Shown here: positions 42,272-50,362 of the stretch, piece by piece
Position numbering within the stretch: the first letter of the stretch is position 1
Layout: the number at the start of each line of letters is the position of its first letter
From: Schaedlerella arabinosiphila
GTDB lineage: Bacteria; Bacillota; Clostridia; Lachnospirales; Lachnospiraceae
DNA: 64,000 bases
Assembly: GCF_003885045.1 (NCBI RefSeq)
Contig: NZ_RHJS01000002.1
Location: 5,573,302 to 5,637,301, forward strand
Direction of reading: 5' to 3'
Position numbers and translations under genes: made by a program
The notes under the pieces: generated by a model
What the model was told of the DNA's origin: nothing
The model's database searches: none
The model's input: the letters and a program-made list of their open reading frames with translations, nothing else

Positions 42272-43630
42272 ATGGCTGGAGAGGCATTGGCATTGAATCC
42301 AACCAGACTGGTGATAGCCGCAATTGCAGGGCTGGCAGTCTTACTTTTATTAATCATCAAATTTAAGGTACAGGCAATGGTTTCCATCCTGGTAGGAGCG
42401 ATCGTGATCGGCCTTGGGGCGGGCATGCCCTTTGAAAACATTGTAACTGCGGTGAACGACGGTATCGGCAACACGCTGAAGGGAATCGCGTTGCTGGTGG
42501 GGCTGGGCTCCATGTTCGGCGCCATTTTGGAGGCTTCGGGAGGCGCCCAGACGCTGGCCGTCAGTATGGTAAAATGGTTTGGCGATAAAAAAGCAGCCTG
42601 GGCGCTTGGCATTACAGGACTGGTGATTGCAATGCCGGTATTCTTTGACGCCGGGCTCATCATCCTGATTCCCCTTGCATTTTCCCTGGCAAAAAGAACC
42701 AACCGTTCTTCCCTGTTTTACGCAATCCCGCTTCTGGCAGGACTTGCGGTAGGACATGCGTTCATTCCGCCCACACCGGGGCCGGTTCTGGTAGCGACTA
42801 TGCTGGAGGTAGAGCTGGGCTGGGTAATCATGGTAGGTGTTCTGTGCGGAATCTGTTCCATGATCGTGGCAGGCCCGGTATGGGGAGCCATCTGCGGGAA
42901 GAAGTATATGGTTCCGGTTCCGGAGCATGTGGCAAAACAGGAAGACATTGACGAATCCAAGCTTCCGAATTTCTGGACCATTGTGGGCATCATCCTGATC
43001 CCGCTCGTATTGATCATCCTGGATTCCGTGGCTGGAGTCGTTCCGGCGCTCAGCGGCCTGGCACCTATATTCGGATTCCTCGGAGAGCCCTTTGTGGCGC
43101 TGCTGATCGCGACGATTGCGGCAATGATCATTTTAGGACTCAAGCACGGCTATAATATGGAAGAACTGGAAAAAATCATGACAAAGTCACTGGAACCGAC
43201 AGGGCTGATCCTTCTGGTAACCGCATGCGGCGGCGTCCTTCGGTATATGCTCCAGTATTCGGGCCTTGGCGACCTGATTGGAAATGCGGTCTCCTCCGCA
43301 AATCTTCCCATCGTTGTGGTTGCATTTATCGTAGCCGCTCTGGTTCGGATCTGTGTCGGTTCCGCAACGGTGGCAATGACTATGGCAGCAGGCATTATCG
43401 CAGCTATGCCGGGAATCGCGGAGCTGTCCCCTCTGTATCTGGCCTGTACAACGGCGGCAGTGGCAGGCGGGGCTACCGTATGCTCACACTTTAACGACTC
43501 CGGCTTCTGGCTGGTGAAGTCCCTGGTGGGAATGGATGAAAAGACGACGCTCAAGACCTGGACAATCATGGAAACACTGGTAGGCGGAACGGGTTTTGTT
43601 GTAGCCTTGATCATATCATTTTTTGCCTAA
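42272..43630 (+). CDS. GntP-family gluconate/sugar-acid permease
   Basis: 452 residues, about 12 hydrophobic segments and no signal peptidase site. GntP-family signatures include KFKVQAMVSILVGAIVIGLG, MFGAILEASGGAQTLA, PVFFDAGLIILIPLAF, GHAFIPPTPGPVLVAT and CSHFNDSGFWLVKS. Proton symporters of gluconate, idonate, fructuronate or related acids. ATG 42272 behind GAGGAGG. First gene of the sugar-acid operon. Confidence 0.92.
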   Translation: MAGEALALNPTRLVIAAIAGLAVLLLLIIKFKVQAMVSILVGAIVIGLGAGMPFENIVTAVNDGIGNTLKGIALLVGLGSMFGAILEASGGAQTLAVSMVKWFGDKKAAWALGITGLVIAMPVFFDAGLIILIPLAFSLAKRTNRSSLFYAIPLLAGLAVGHAFIPPTPGPVLVATMLEVELGWVIMVGVLCGICSMIVAGPVWGAICGKKYMVPVPEHVAKQEDIDESKLPNFWTIVGIILIPLVLIILDSVAGVVPALSGLAPIFGFLGEPFVALLIATIAAMIILGLKHGYNMEELEKIMTKSLEPTGLILLVTACGGVLRYMLQYSGLGDLIGNAVSSANLPIVVVAFIVAALVRICVGSATVAMTMAAGIIAAMPGIAELSPLYLACTTAAVAGGATVCSHFNDSGFWLVKSLVGMDEKTTLKTWTIMETLVGGTGFVVALIISFFA

Positions 43631-43640
43631 AAAATTGAAA

Positions 43641-43799
43641 CTTGCGGACTATTTTTCATGCATCGCACGTAAGCGGCCAAAAGACACCCGCTAAGTGCTC
43701 ATAGCTATAAAAATAGTAACGCTCGAAAAGACCTTGCGAACTATTTTTCATGCATCGCACGTAAGCGGCTAAAGGACACCCGCTAAGTGCTCATAGCTA
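43641..43799 (+). repeat. Two direct 67-bp hairpin repeats between gntP and the dehydratase
   Basis: Copies at 43641-43707 and 43733-43799 differ at few positions. Each can fold as GCAC-AGCGG / CCGCT-GTGC, and ACTATTTTT in the first copy pairs with AAAAATAGT at the copy end. No coding potential. Likely intercistronic mRNA structure or palindromic repetitive element. The second copy ends just before the ribosome site GGAGGAAGG. Confidence 0.8.
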
Positions 43800-43812
43800 G
43801 GAGGAAGGAATT

Positions 43813-45558
43813 ATGGAATTGAGAAGTCAGGAAATGCGTAAGAATGCTCCGGAACTGGACCCGCTGCGTATCGGGACCGGGTGGAAGCCGGAGGATCTGT
43901 CGAAGCCCCAGGTGATGATCGAGAGTACCTTCGGCGACAGCCATCCAGGCAGCGGACACCTGGATATTCTGGTGGAGGAAGTGCGCAAAGGCATTGAAGA
44001 GGCCGGAGGACACGGCGCGCGCTATTACTGTACAGATATCTGCGACGGGGAAAGCCAGGGAACCGACGGCATCAACTACAGCCTGGCCAGCCGCGAAATG
44101 ATTGCAAACATGATCGAGATCCACGCCAACGCAACCCCCTTTGACGCAGGCGTCTATCTGGCAAGCTGCGACAAAGGGATGCCGGGCAATTTGATGGGGC
44201 TGGCAAGAGTCGATGTACCCTCTGTGGTAGTACCCGGCGGCACGATGAACGCGGGCCCGGAAATGCTGACCCTGGAGCAGCTCGGCATGTACAGCGCAAA
44301 ATACCAGCGGGGCGAGATTGACGAAGAAAAACTGAACTGGGCAAAATGCAATGCCTGTCCAAGCTGCGGAGCCTGCTCCTTTATCGGCACGGCATCCACC
44401 ATGCAGATTATGGCCGAGGCTCTGGGCCTGGCCCTTCCCGGGAGCGCGCTGATGCCGGCTACCAGCCCGGATCTGCTGGCATTTGCCAGAGAAGCAGGCG
44501 CACAGGCGGTAAAGCTTGCGACGATGCCGGGCATGTGTCCCAGCGATATTGTGACCATGGACAGCTTTGAAAATGCGATCCTCGTGCATGCGGCGATTTC
44601 CGGAAGCACAAACTGCCTGCTGCACATCCCGGCGCTGGCCCATGAATTTGACATTGAAATCACCGGGGACACCTTCGACCGGCTCCACCGGAACGCGCGC
44701 TACCTTCTGGATGTCCGCCCGGCAGGACGGTGGCCTGCGGAATGCTTCTATTATGCAGGAGGCGTTCCGGCGATCATGGAGGAAATCCGGGAACACCTGC
44801 ACCTGGACGCCATGACCGTTACAGGAAAGACGCTGGGAGAGAATCTGGACGAACTGAAGAAAAACGGTTTCTATGAGAGATGTGAAAAATGGCTGCAGGA
44901 TTTCAATGCCCGCTATCATGTTTCCCTGAAAAAAGAGGACATCATCCGGCCCTATGCAGACGCCATCGGAACCGACGGAAGCATTGCCATCCTGAGAGGA
45001 AATCTTGCCCCTGAGGGTGCGGTTATCAAGCACACCGCCTGCCCGAAGGAAATGTTCAAGGCCGTTCTGCGGGCGAGGCCCTTTGACAGCGAGGAGGAAT
45101 GTCTGGACGCGGTGCTGAACCACAGGGTGGAAAAAGGAGATGCCGTATTCATCCGCTATGAAGGGCCGAAGGGCAGCGGAATGCCGGAAATGTTCTACAC
45201 CTCCGAAGCCATCAGCAGCGATAAAGAGCTTGGAAGAAGCATTGCGCTGATCACAGACGGACGATTTTCCGGGGCATCCACAGGACCGGTGATCGGACAC
45301 TGCAGCCCGGAAGCCGTGGACTGCGGCCCCATCGCCCTTGTGGAGGAAGGCGACCTGATCGAGATTGATGTGGAAGCCCGGAAGCTGAACATCATCGGGA
45401 TCGGAGGAGAACGCAGATCCATGGAGGAAGTGGCGGCCGTTCTGGAGGAACGCCGCAAAAACTGGAAACCCCGTGAACCGAAGTACAAAAAAGGCGTCCT
45501 CCGCCTGTTCAGCGAGCATGCGGCAAGCCCGATGAAAGGGGCATATCTGGAATATTAA
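43813..45558 (+). CDS. IlvD/Edd family sugar-acid dehydratase
   Basis: 581 residues, Fe-S dehydratase of the dihydroxy-acid / phosphogluconate dehydratase superfamily. Cluster-binding motifs are ASCDKGMPGNLMG near residue 117 and CNACPSCGACSFIGTASTMQ (two parts) near 178-197. The C-terminal DGRFSGASTGPVIGH is also diagnostic. With a permease and KDG-type kinase the likely reaction is dehydration of an aldonic acid to a 2-keto-3-deoxy acid, and not branched-chain amino acid synthesis. ATG 43813. Confidence 0.88.
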   Translation: MELRSQEMRKNAPELDPLRIGTGWKPEDLSKPQVMIESTFGDSHPGSGHLDILVEEVRKGIEEAGGHGARYYCTDICDGESQGTDGINYSLASREMIANMIEIHANATPFDAGVYLASCDKGMPGNLMGLARVDVPSVVVPGGTMNAGPEMLTLEQLGMYSAKYQRGEIDEEKLNWAKCNACPSCGACSFIGTASTMQIMAEALGLALPGSALMPATSPDLLAFAREAGAQAVKLATMPGMCPSDIVTMDSFENAILVHAAISGSTNCLLHIPALAHEFDIEITGDTFDRLHRNARYLLDVRPAGRWPAECFYYAGGVPAIMEEIREHLHLDAMTVTGKTLGENLDELKKNGFYERCEKWLQDFNARYHVSLKKEDIIRPYADAIGTDGSIAILRGNLAPEGAVIKHTACPKEMFKAVLRARPFDSEEECLDAVLNHRVEKGDAVFIRYEGPKGSGMPEMFYTSEAISSDKELGRSIALITDGRFSGASTGPVIGHCSPEAVDCGPIALVEEGDLIEIDVEARKLNIIGIGGERRSMEEVAAVLEERRKNWKPREPKYKKGVLRLFSEHAASPMKGAYLEY

Positions 45559-45611
45559 GTATGCCGGGGGCATCCCGTTATGGCCACGCGGTCATTTCAT
45601 AATATATAGTC

Positions 45612-45644
45612 TGAGCAGCAGACGTGTTTAAAGTCTGCTGCTCA
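45612..45644 (+). other. Perfect 12-bp hairpin just before the kinase ribosome site
   Basis: TGAGCAGCAGAC / GTCTGCTGCTCA with a 9-nt loop and no T run, ending one base before the GGAGGGA box. Probably an intercistronic mRNA structure affecting stability or translation of the kinase. Confidence 0.6.
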
Positions 45645-45659
45645 TGGAGGGAGATTTCT

Positions 45660-46748
45660 ATGGAACATAGCAATCCATTGTTGACAGAAAATCAGAACAG
45701 CCACCGTTTTATGACCATCGGTGAGATCATGCTGCGCCTGACGCCGCCGAACTACGAAAAAGTCCGCATGGCTTCCAGCTTTGAGGCCAGCTACGGCGGA
45801 AGCGAGGCCAATATCGCTCTGGCGCTGGCAAACCTGGGGATTGATAGTACATTTTTCACGGTAGTGCCCAACAACAGCCTGGGAAAAAGCGCGGTTCGGA
45901 TGCTGCGCAGCAATGACGTACACTGTACGCCGGTGATCCTCAGCACCCCGGAGCAGACTCCCACCCATCGGCTGGGAACCTACTATCTGGAGACCGGCTA
46001 CGGAATCCGCGCCAGCAAAGTGACTTATGACCGCAAACACAGTGCGATCACGGAATACGACTTCGATACCTATGATTTTGACGCATTGCTGGAAGGGATC
46101 ACATGGCTGCATTTGAGCGGAGTCACGCCCGCACTTGGGGAAAATTGCCGGAAAATGATTCTGCAGTGTCTGAAAGCGGCCAGAGAAAAGGAAATGACCA
46201 TCAGCTTTGACGGAAATTTCCGAAGCACGCTCTGGACCTGGGAGGAGGCCAGGGATTTCTGTACGGAATGCCTGCCGTATATCGACGTACTGTTTGGAAT
46301 CGAGCCCTACCATCTGTGGCGGGACGAAGCGGACCGCAGCAAAGGAGACTGGAAAGACGGCGTGCCGCTCCAGCCGGGCTATGAGCAGCAGGACGAAGTG
46401 TTCCGCGCATTTATCCGGAGATATCCGAACCTGAAATGCATTGCCCGGCATGTCCGCTATGCCCACAGCGGCAGCGAAAACAGTCTGAAAGCGTATATGT
46501 GGTATGAAGGGCATACCTTCGAAAGCAAGCAGTTTACCTTCAATATTCTGGATCGGGTAGGCGGCGGGGATGCATTTGCCAGCGGCCTGATCTACGCCAT
46601 GATGAATGATTACAGGCCGATGGACATGGTAAATTTTGCGGTTGCGAGCAGCGCGCTGAAGCATACGATCCGCGGGGACGCCAATATCACCGACGATGCG
46701 GCGGCAATCCGAAATCTGATGAATATGAATTTTGATATCAAGCGTTAA
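45660..46748 (+). CDS. PfkB-family sugar kinase, probable 2-dehydro-3-deoxygluconokinase
   Basis: 362 residues, ribokinase fold. N-terminal GEIMLRLTPPNYEKVRMASS and FEASYGGSEANIALALANLG fit KDG kinases. The C-terminal anion-hole motif is DRVGGGDAFASGLIYAMM with the catalytic Asp. ATG 45660 behind GGAGGGA. Would phosphorylate the dehydratase product to a 2-keto-3-deoxy-6-phospho acid. The matching aldolase is not in this operon; a DapA-family aldolase is at 9.4 kb. Confidence 0.85.
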   Translation: MEHSNPLLTENQNSHRFMTIGEIMLRLTPPNYEKVRMASSFEASYGGSEANIALALANLGIDSTFFTVVPNNSLGKSAVRMLRSNDVHCTPVILSTPEQTPTHRLGTYYLETGYGIRASKVTYDRKHSAITEYDFDTYDFDALLEGITWLHLSGVTPALGENCRKMILQCLKAAREKEMTISFDGNFRSTLWTWEEARDFCTECLPYIDVLFGIEPYHLWRDEADRSKGDWKDGVPLQPGYEQQDEVFRAFIRRYPNLKCIARHVRYAHSGSENSLKAYMWYEGHTFESKQFTFNILDRVGGGDAFASGLIYAMMNDYRPMDMVNFAVASSALKHTIRGDANITDDAAAIRNLMNMNFDIKR

Positions 46749-46754
46749 TCAGGC

Positions 46755-47459
46755 TCAAAGCTGCTCCGATACATCTTCATTCGGACTCTTACAGGCCAGA
46801 TTGGTTAAAAACCGCTCCCTTACGGCGCAGGCGCAAAGCTCCAGGTTGTTTCTGCCATTTGCTGCATTGCACCCCGCCGTATTCGAAGCGGTAAGATTTT
46901 TTTCATCGTTCAGCAAAAAATCAATATATTCCTGGTACTGTTCGGCCTGTTTTGTATATCCTAGACTTCTTAAGACAGGGATAGCAGAGCTCAGGCTGGA
47001 GAGGGCAGGAAGGCCGTTCAGTGCGGCCAGGCTGGAGAGGGAGGAAAGGCTGCTCAGCCCAGCCAAGCTGGTGAGGGCAGAAAGTCCGTTCAGCCCGGCC
47101 AGACTGCCAAGTGCTGGATAACCATTCAGCCCGGCCAGACTGCTATATGCTGGATCACCATTCGCTCCGGAGAGACTGCCAAACGCAGACGATCCGTAGA
47201 GTCCTGCAAGATAACTAAGCGTGTTATAGCTGCCCGTCCCGCGATATCCGGCCCGCGCCATTGCATTGCTGAATCGGGCGGTCCCGTTTAGTGAAGAAAA
47301 GCCGTTTTGTTCGGAATCGCTCCTGGCTCCCACGGCGCTGTTGGATTTGCCGGAACTGCTGAGTTTTGCGGTCCTGTTTTTCGTCTTATACATATTCACA
47401 GTCTGAAATCGCGGCAATCCAGTCCTGAAAGAATCATTTGCATGATAAACTTCTGTCAT
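46755..47459 (-). CDS. Gly/Ser/Leu-rich repeat protein
   Basis: 234 residues, converging on the kinase gene with a six-base gap. The central 100 residues consist of near-repeats of about 9 residues of the type SLAGLNGLSAL, with no signal peptide or cysteine pattern in the repeats. The C-terminal part is ordinary (YTKQAEQYQEYIDFLLNDEK). It might form a solenoid. Start ATG 47459 behind AAGGGGAT. Family not recognised. Runs of similar repeats make slipped-strand length variation possible. Confidence 0.6.
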   Translation of the reverse strand: MTEVYHANDSFRTGLPRFQTVNMYKTKNRTAKLSSSGKSNSAVGARSDSEQNGFSSLNGTARFSNAMARAGYRGTGSYNTLSYLAGLYGSSAFGSLSGANGDPAYSSLAGLNGYPALGSLAGLNGLSALTSLAGLSSLSSLSSLAALNGLPALSSLSSAIPVLRSLGYTKQAEQYQEYIDFLLNDEKNLTASNTAGCNAANGRNNLELCACAVRERFLTNLACKSPNEDVSEQL

Positions 47460-47668
47460 TTTTCGTATCCCCTTCCACACATAGAATTTATCCCCGCGAA
47501 GCAGCGAGCCAGCACACTAGGCGGCCATGCCTGCTGCGGGAACTTAGACTTGTACGTTTGCTTTTCTGCGGATGAAAGCAGATTTTTTTCCTGTGTGCAA
47601 AGTATACTAAAAAAGCAATTCTGCGGCAAGCATATGGGAGGAGCAAAGACGGTTTAAACAGAATGTGA

Positions 47669-47704
47669 GTTACTGTGGGCATCCGAACCGGGGCTCACAG
47701 TAAC
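47669..47704. repeat. 36-bp palindromic mini-element with 8-bp flanking duplication (7 of 8)
   Basis: GTTACTGTGGGCATCC...GGGGCTCACAGTAAC, ends inverted. Flanks GAATGTGA (47661-47668) and GAATGTGC (47705-47712). The GTTACTGT ends and 8-bp duplication resemble the MITE and IS66-type element in this window. Confidence 0.65.
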
Positions 47705-47771
47705 GAATGTGCGCTGCACAATCAATGGCCGGCTGCATTCATAATTTTCTTTAATCCTTTTTTCAGCCTCA

Positions 47772-47906
47772 CGGAAACAGTTTAAACGGCATGGCTCAGA
47801 CCATGATGTCTATACAAAAGGCGCAGAGCGTGAAAGCGTTCCAAGACACAAAGAGATAAAAGAGAATTTGGCAAAATCTATTATCAAAAGGCGTGGTCTA
47901 AAATAA
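47772..47906 (+). pseudogene. hicA toxin remnant, N-terminus missing
   Basis: The frame reads KQFKRHGSDHDVYTKGAERE and then VPRHKEIKENLAKSIIKRRG before the TAA at 47904-47906, a clear HicA C-terminal two-thirds with the catalytic His region GSDHD. Upstream in the same frame there is a TAA and no start codon. Its partner hicB lies 1.96 kb further, separated by an insertion sequence. Confidence 0.75.
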
Positions 47907-47919
47907 AGCACGCAGAATT

Positions 47920-49841
47920 GGTAGTGTCAAGTAATTTATGAAAAACTGAGCTGCAAAAAACAGGCTCAAATGAACCTTGAAAACTGTAGATATCGACTCC
48001 GAAAAGCTCTCCGAGGGCTTAGGGCGTTGCCCTAAGAACCCACAAGGGACCAATCCCTTGACCCGGTTTCGGGCTTTGCCCGAACCCATCCTCGCCGGAA
48101 GGCAAGAAAAGGGCGCAGTGGCCCCTTTTCTGACAGACAGGATCATCCGTGAGCCTTATGTCAATAGACTTTCGCGGCATATCCTCACCGCCTGACGGCG
48201 GCTGCGGTATTCCACGGTTCTATTGACAACAGCTCCGCTCCGGCGCAGAGCCGCCGTTTTTCTGCTGGTTCAGGATGGTCTGCTGGCCAAGGAAGATGAG
48301 AAGCTGCCATTTTCCAGGCATGTTGTCAGCGCCCCGCAGCATTTCTACTTCGTTAAGAACTTTGTAGTTCTTGTGTTTATGCGGACGGAGAAAGTTATAG
48401 TATGCGACCCAGAGGGCAAGGTCATAGTTGGCACCGTCGATGTGGTCAAAGCCGTTTGTGTGACGGTAAGATGCCTTATAAGTACGGTTGAGCCGTTCAA
48501 TCATCTGTTTGTAGGGACGGTGTTCTTTGGAAACAGCATCGTCGTTGGTAAGTCCAATCACCTGAGTGATTTTGAATGTAAAATCGTTTCCCAGCTTTTT
48601 TACAAATTCCATTGCAGCGAGCGGGTAGGCGCTGTAACCGTCAGCAATGAACTTAAAGTTTTCCGGCAGTTTTGCAAGTCCCCGGAAAGCCATACGCATA
48701 GCGAGGATACAGGGGCCGACACCACGGTTATCAGAGATCTGGTAGCCAATGATGGATCGGGATGCGGCATTCATAATGAGCCAGACATAGGATTTGATCC
48801 CACGGATTTTGATATAGGTTTCATCGGCAGTAAAAACAGGCCCTTTTTCGTAGGGGTATTGGTCAACAAAAGGTTTCACGCAGATAGCTGCGGTCTTGCA
48901 GTAATTAGCGATCTGCTGGTGGGAAATGCCGATGTTGTACAGGTCTCTGAGAGCCTGGGAGGTTTTCCTAAGGGAGAGGCCAAGGTTGACGTGTAGGGTC
49001 AGGCACAAGGACATTACGTGGGCATTATGCTTGCTGAATTTCAGGGATGAAGCATTTTTAGGCAGGGTATTGAGATCCATGCTGAAAAAATCCATCGTAA
49101 ACTCACGGTAGATATAGTGGAGTTTATATTTATTTTTGCCGTAGTCCTGCCTGAGATCTTCTTTATCTACCTTTTTGAGGTTGTAGAGGTAATAAGGACA
49201 TTTGGGATTGATGCACTTATGGATGATAAAGTGTTTGCGCTCCTTCTTTGGGATCAGGGTATTGCCGCAGTGGGGACAGCGTAGTTTTACAGAGGAGAAG
49301 CGGCTTTCATCGGGTGAGAACCTTGCGCTGCAGACTTTGCAGAGAAGCTGTCCTTTGGAACCATTATTTTTATAAAGGAAAGGCTTCGGGGCACCACAGC
49401 GGGGGCAGGTACAGCTGTCCGGAATATCGCATTCTGACCGTCGGCTGACAGGGCGTATTTTCTTACCATAACGCTTTTCAAAGTAAGGGATGAGATCTTG
49501 ATAAGTCCAGTCCTGCCGGAAGTCAGTGACAAGAGGGAGATCGTCAATTTTAAACTTCTGGTACTTTGGAGAATGGGAATCATCAAAAGCCCACTGTTTC
49601 AGTGGGATATATCTGCAGATAAAATGAATCAGCCAGCAGTTTTGTTGGTAAAGAGATTGAATGAGAAAGAGTAAATAGGTAATAATATCCATAAGCAATG
49701 ATTTTCCTTTCAGTGTTTGTGGGATGGTAATAGTATTGACACAAAAAAGGGAGGTCATTGCTTTTTTCTTTGAAAAAGTGGTGAAACCCTTGAAATAATA
49801 AGGTTTGTTAAAAAAAATATGGTAGTTAACTTGACACTACC
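47920..49841. mobile_element. 1,922-bp insertion sequence with 8-bp target duplication
   Basis: Inverted ends GGTAGTGTCAAGT / ACTTGACACTACC and target duplication GCAGAATT on both sides (47912-47919 and 49842-49849). One DDE transposase gene on the minus strand. Insertion split the hicA-hicB locus. The ends match no IS family I can name with certainty; an IS6-like relative is possible. Confidence 0.93.
48220..49692 (-). CDS. DDE transposase with zinc-ribbon N-terminal region
   Basis: 490 residues. Two Cys-pair zinc ribbons (CPRCGAPKPFLYKNNGSKG and LLCKVC; LRCPHCGNTLIPKK with CINPKCP) precede a helix-turn-helix and the catalytic core: Asp in VFTADETYIKIRG, Asp in FIADGYSAYPLA, Glu in QMIERLNRTYKASYR. 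I start at ATG 49692 behind AAAGGAAA; the open frame reaches 49758 without a ribosome site. Looks intact. Confidence 0.88.
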   Translation of the reverse strand: MDIITYLLFLIQSLYQQNCWLIHFICRYIPLKQWAFDDSHSPKYQKFKIDDLPLVTDFRQDWTYQDLIPYFEKRYGKKIRPVSRRSECDIPDSCTCPRCGAPKPFLYKNNGSKGQLLCKVCSARFSPDESRFSSVKLRCPHCGNTLIPKKERKHFIIHKCINPKCPYYLYNLKKVDKEDLRQDYGKNKYKLHYIYREFTMDFFSMDLNTLPKNASSLKFSKHNAHVMSLCLTLHVNLGLSLRKTSQALRDLYNIGISHQQIANYCKTAAICVKPFVDQYPYEKGPVFTADETYIKIRGIKSYVWLIMNAASRSIIGYQISDNRGVGPCILAMRMAFRGLAKLPENFKFIADGYSAYPLAAMEFVKKLGNDFTFKITQVIGLTNDDAVSKEHRPYKQMIERLNRTYKASYRHTNGFDHIDGANYDLALWVAYYNFLRPHKHKNYKVLNEVEMLRGADNMPGKWQLLIFLGQQTILNQQKNGGSAPERSCCQ

Positions 49842-49865
49842 GCAGAATTTTAGGAGGTGTTTTCT

Positions 49866-50264
49866 ATGAAAAATTCTTATCCGATTATTTTAATGCCAGA
49901 TAAGGTTGGTTATGTAGTATATGTTCCTGATTTCAATATAAATACAGAGGGGGATACACTTACAGAAGCTATTGAAATGGCAAGGGACGCAATAGGGGTG
50001 GTCGGCATTGATATGGAAGACGATGGGGAATCCCTGCCAGAGCCAACAGCAGTATCAGAGGTAAGGGCTGATTCTCCGGCAGATATTGTGACGCTTGTTG
50101 ATGTGGATTTTGGAGAGTACCGCAGAAAGAACGATATGAGGGCAGTCAAGAAAAACTGCACAATACCATCATGGCTGAATTTTGAAGCTGAAAAAGCAGG
50201 AGTGAATTTTTCTGCAATATTGACGGCGGCACTCAAAAGCGAGCTGAAAATTCAAAGCCGATAA
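49866..50264 (+). CDS. hicB: HicB antitoxin, separated from its toxin
   Basis: 132 residues: HicB fold (YPIILMPDKVGYVVYVPDFN, then NTEGDTLTEAIEMARDAIG) and a C-terminal DNA-binding helix-turn (KNCTIPSWLNFEAEKAGVNF). ATG 49866 with AGGAGGTG. An IS now sits 25 bases upstream, between it and the hicA remnant, so its promoter has been replaced. With no toxin left it is probably a relic, or it could still neutralise the other HicA weakly. Confidence 0.85.
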   Translation: MKNSYPIILMPDKVGYVVYVPDFNINTEGDTLTEAIEMARDAIGVVGIDMEDDGESLPEPTAVSEVRADSPADIVTLVDVDFGEYRRKNDMRAVKKNCTIPSWLNFEAEKAGVNFSAILTAALKSELKIQSR

Positions 50265-50362
50265 TGAACGGAAGAAGCAGAGCGCTGCCCGACCGCCAAT
50301 CGCGCAAACGCTCTGCACTTACATGTACGAAAAAGCTGCATCCAATTAGGATTGCAATATAA

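Noticed and set aside
43641..43799. CRISPR array
   Set aside because: Only two repeats of 67 bp, strongly hairpinned, with a 25-bp interval; no cas genes.
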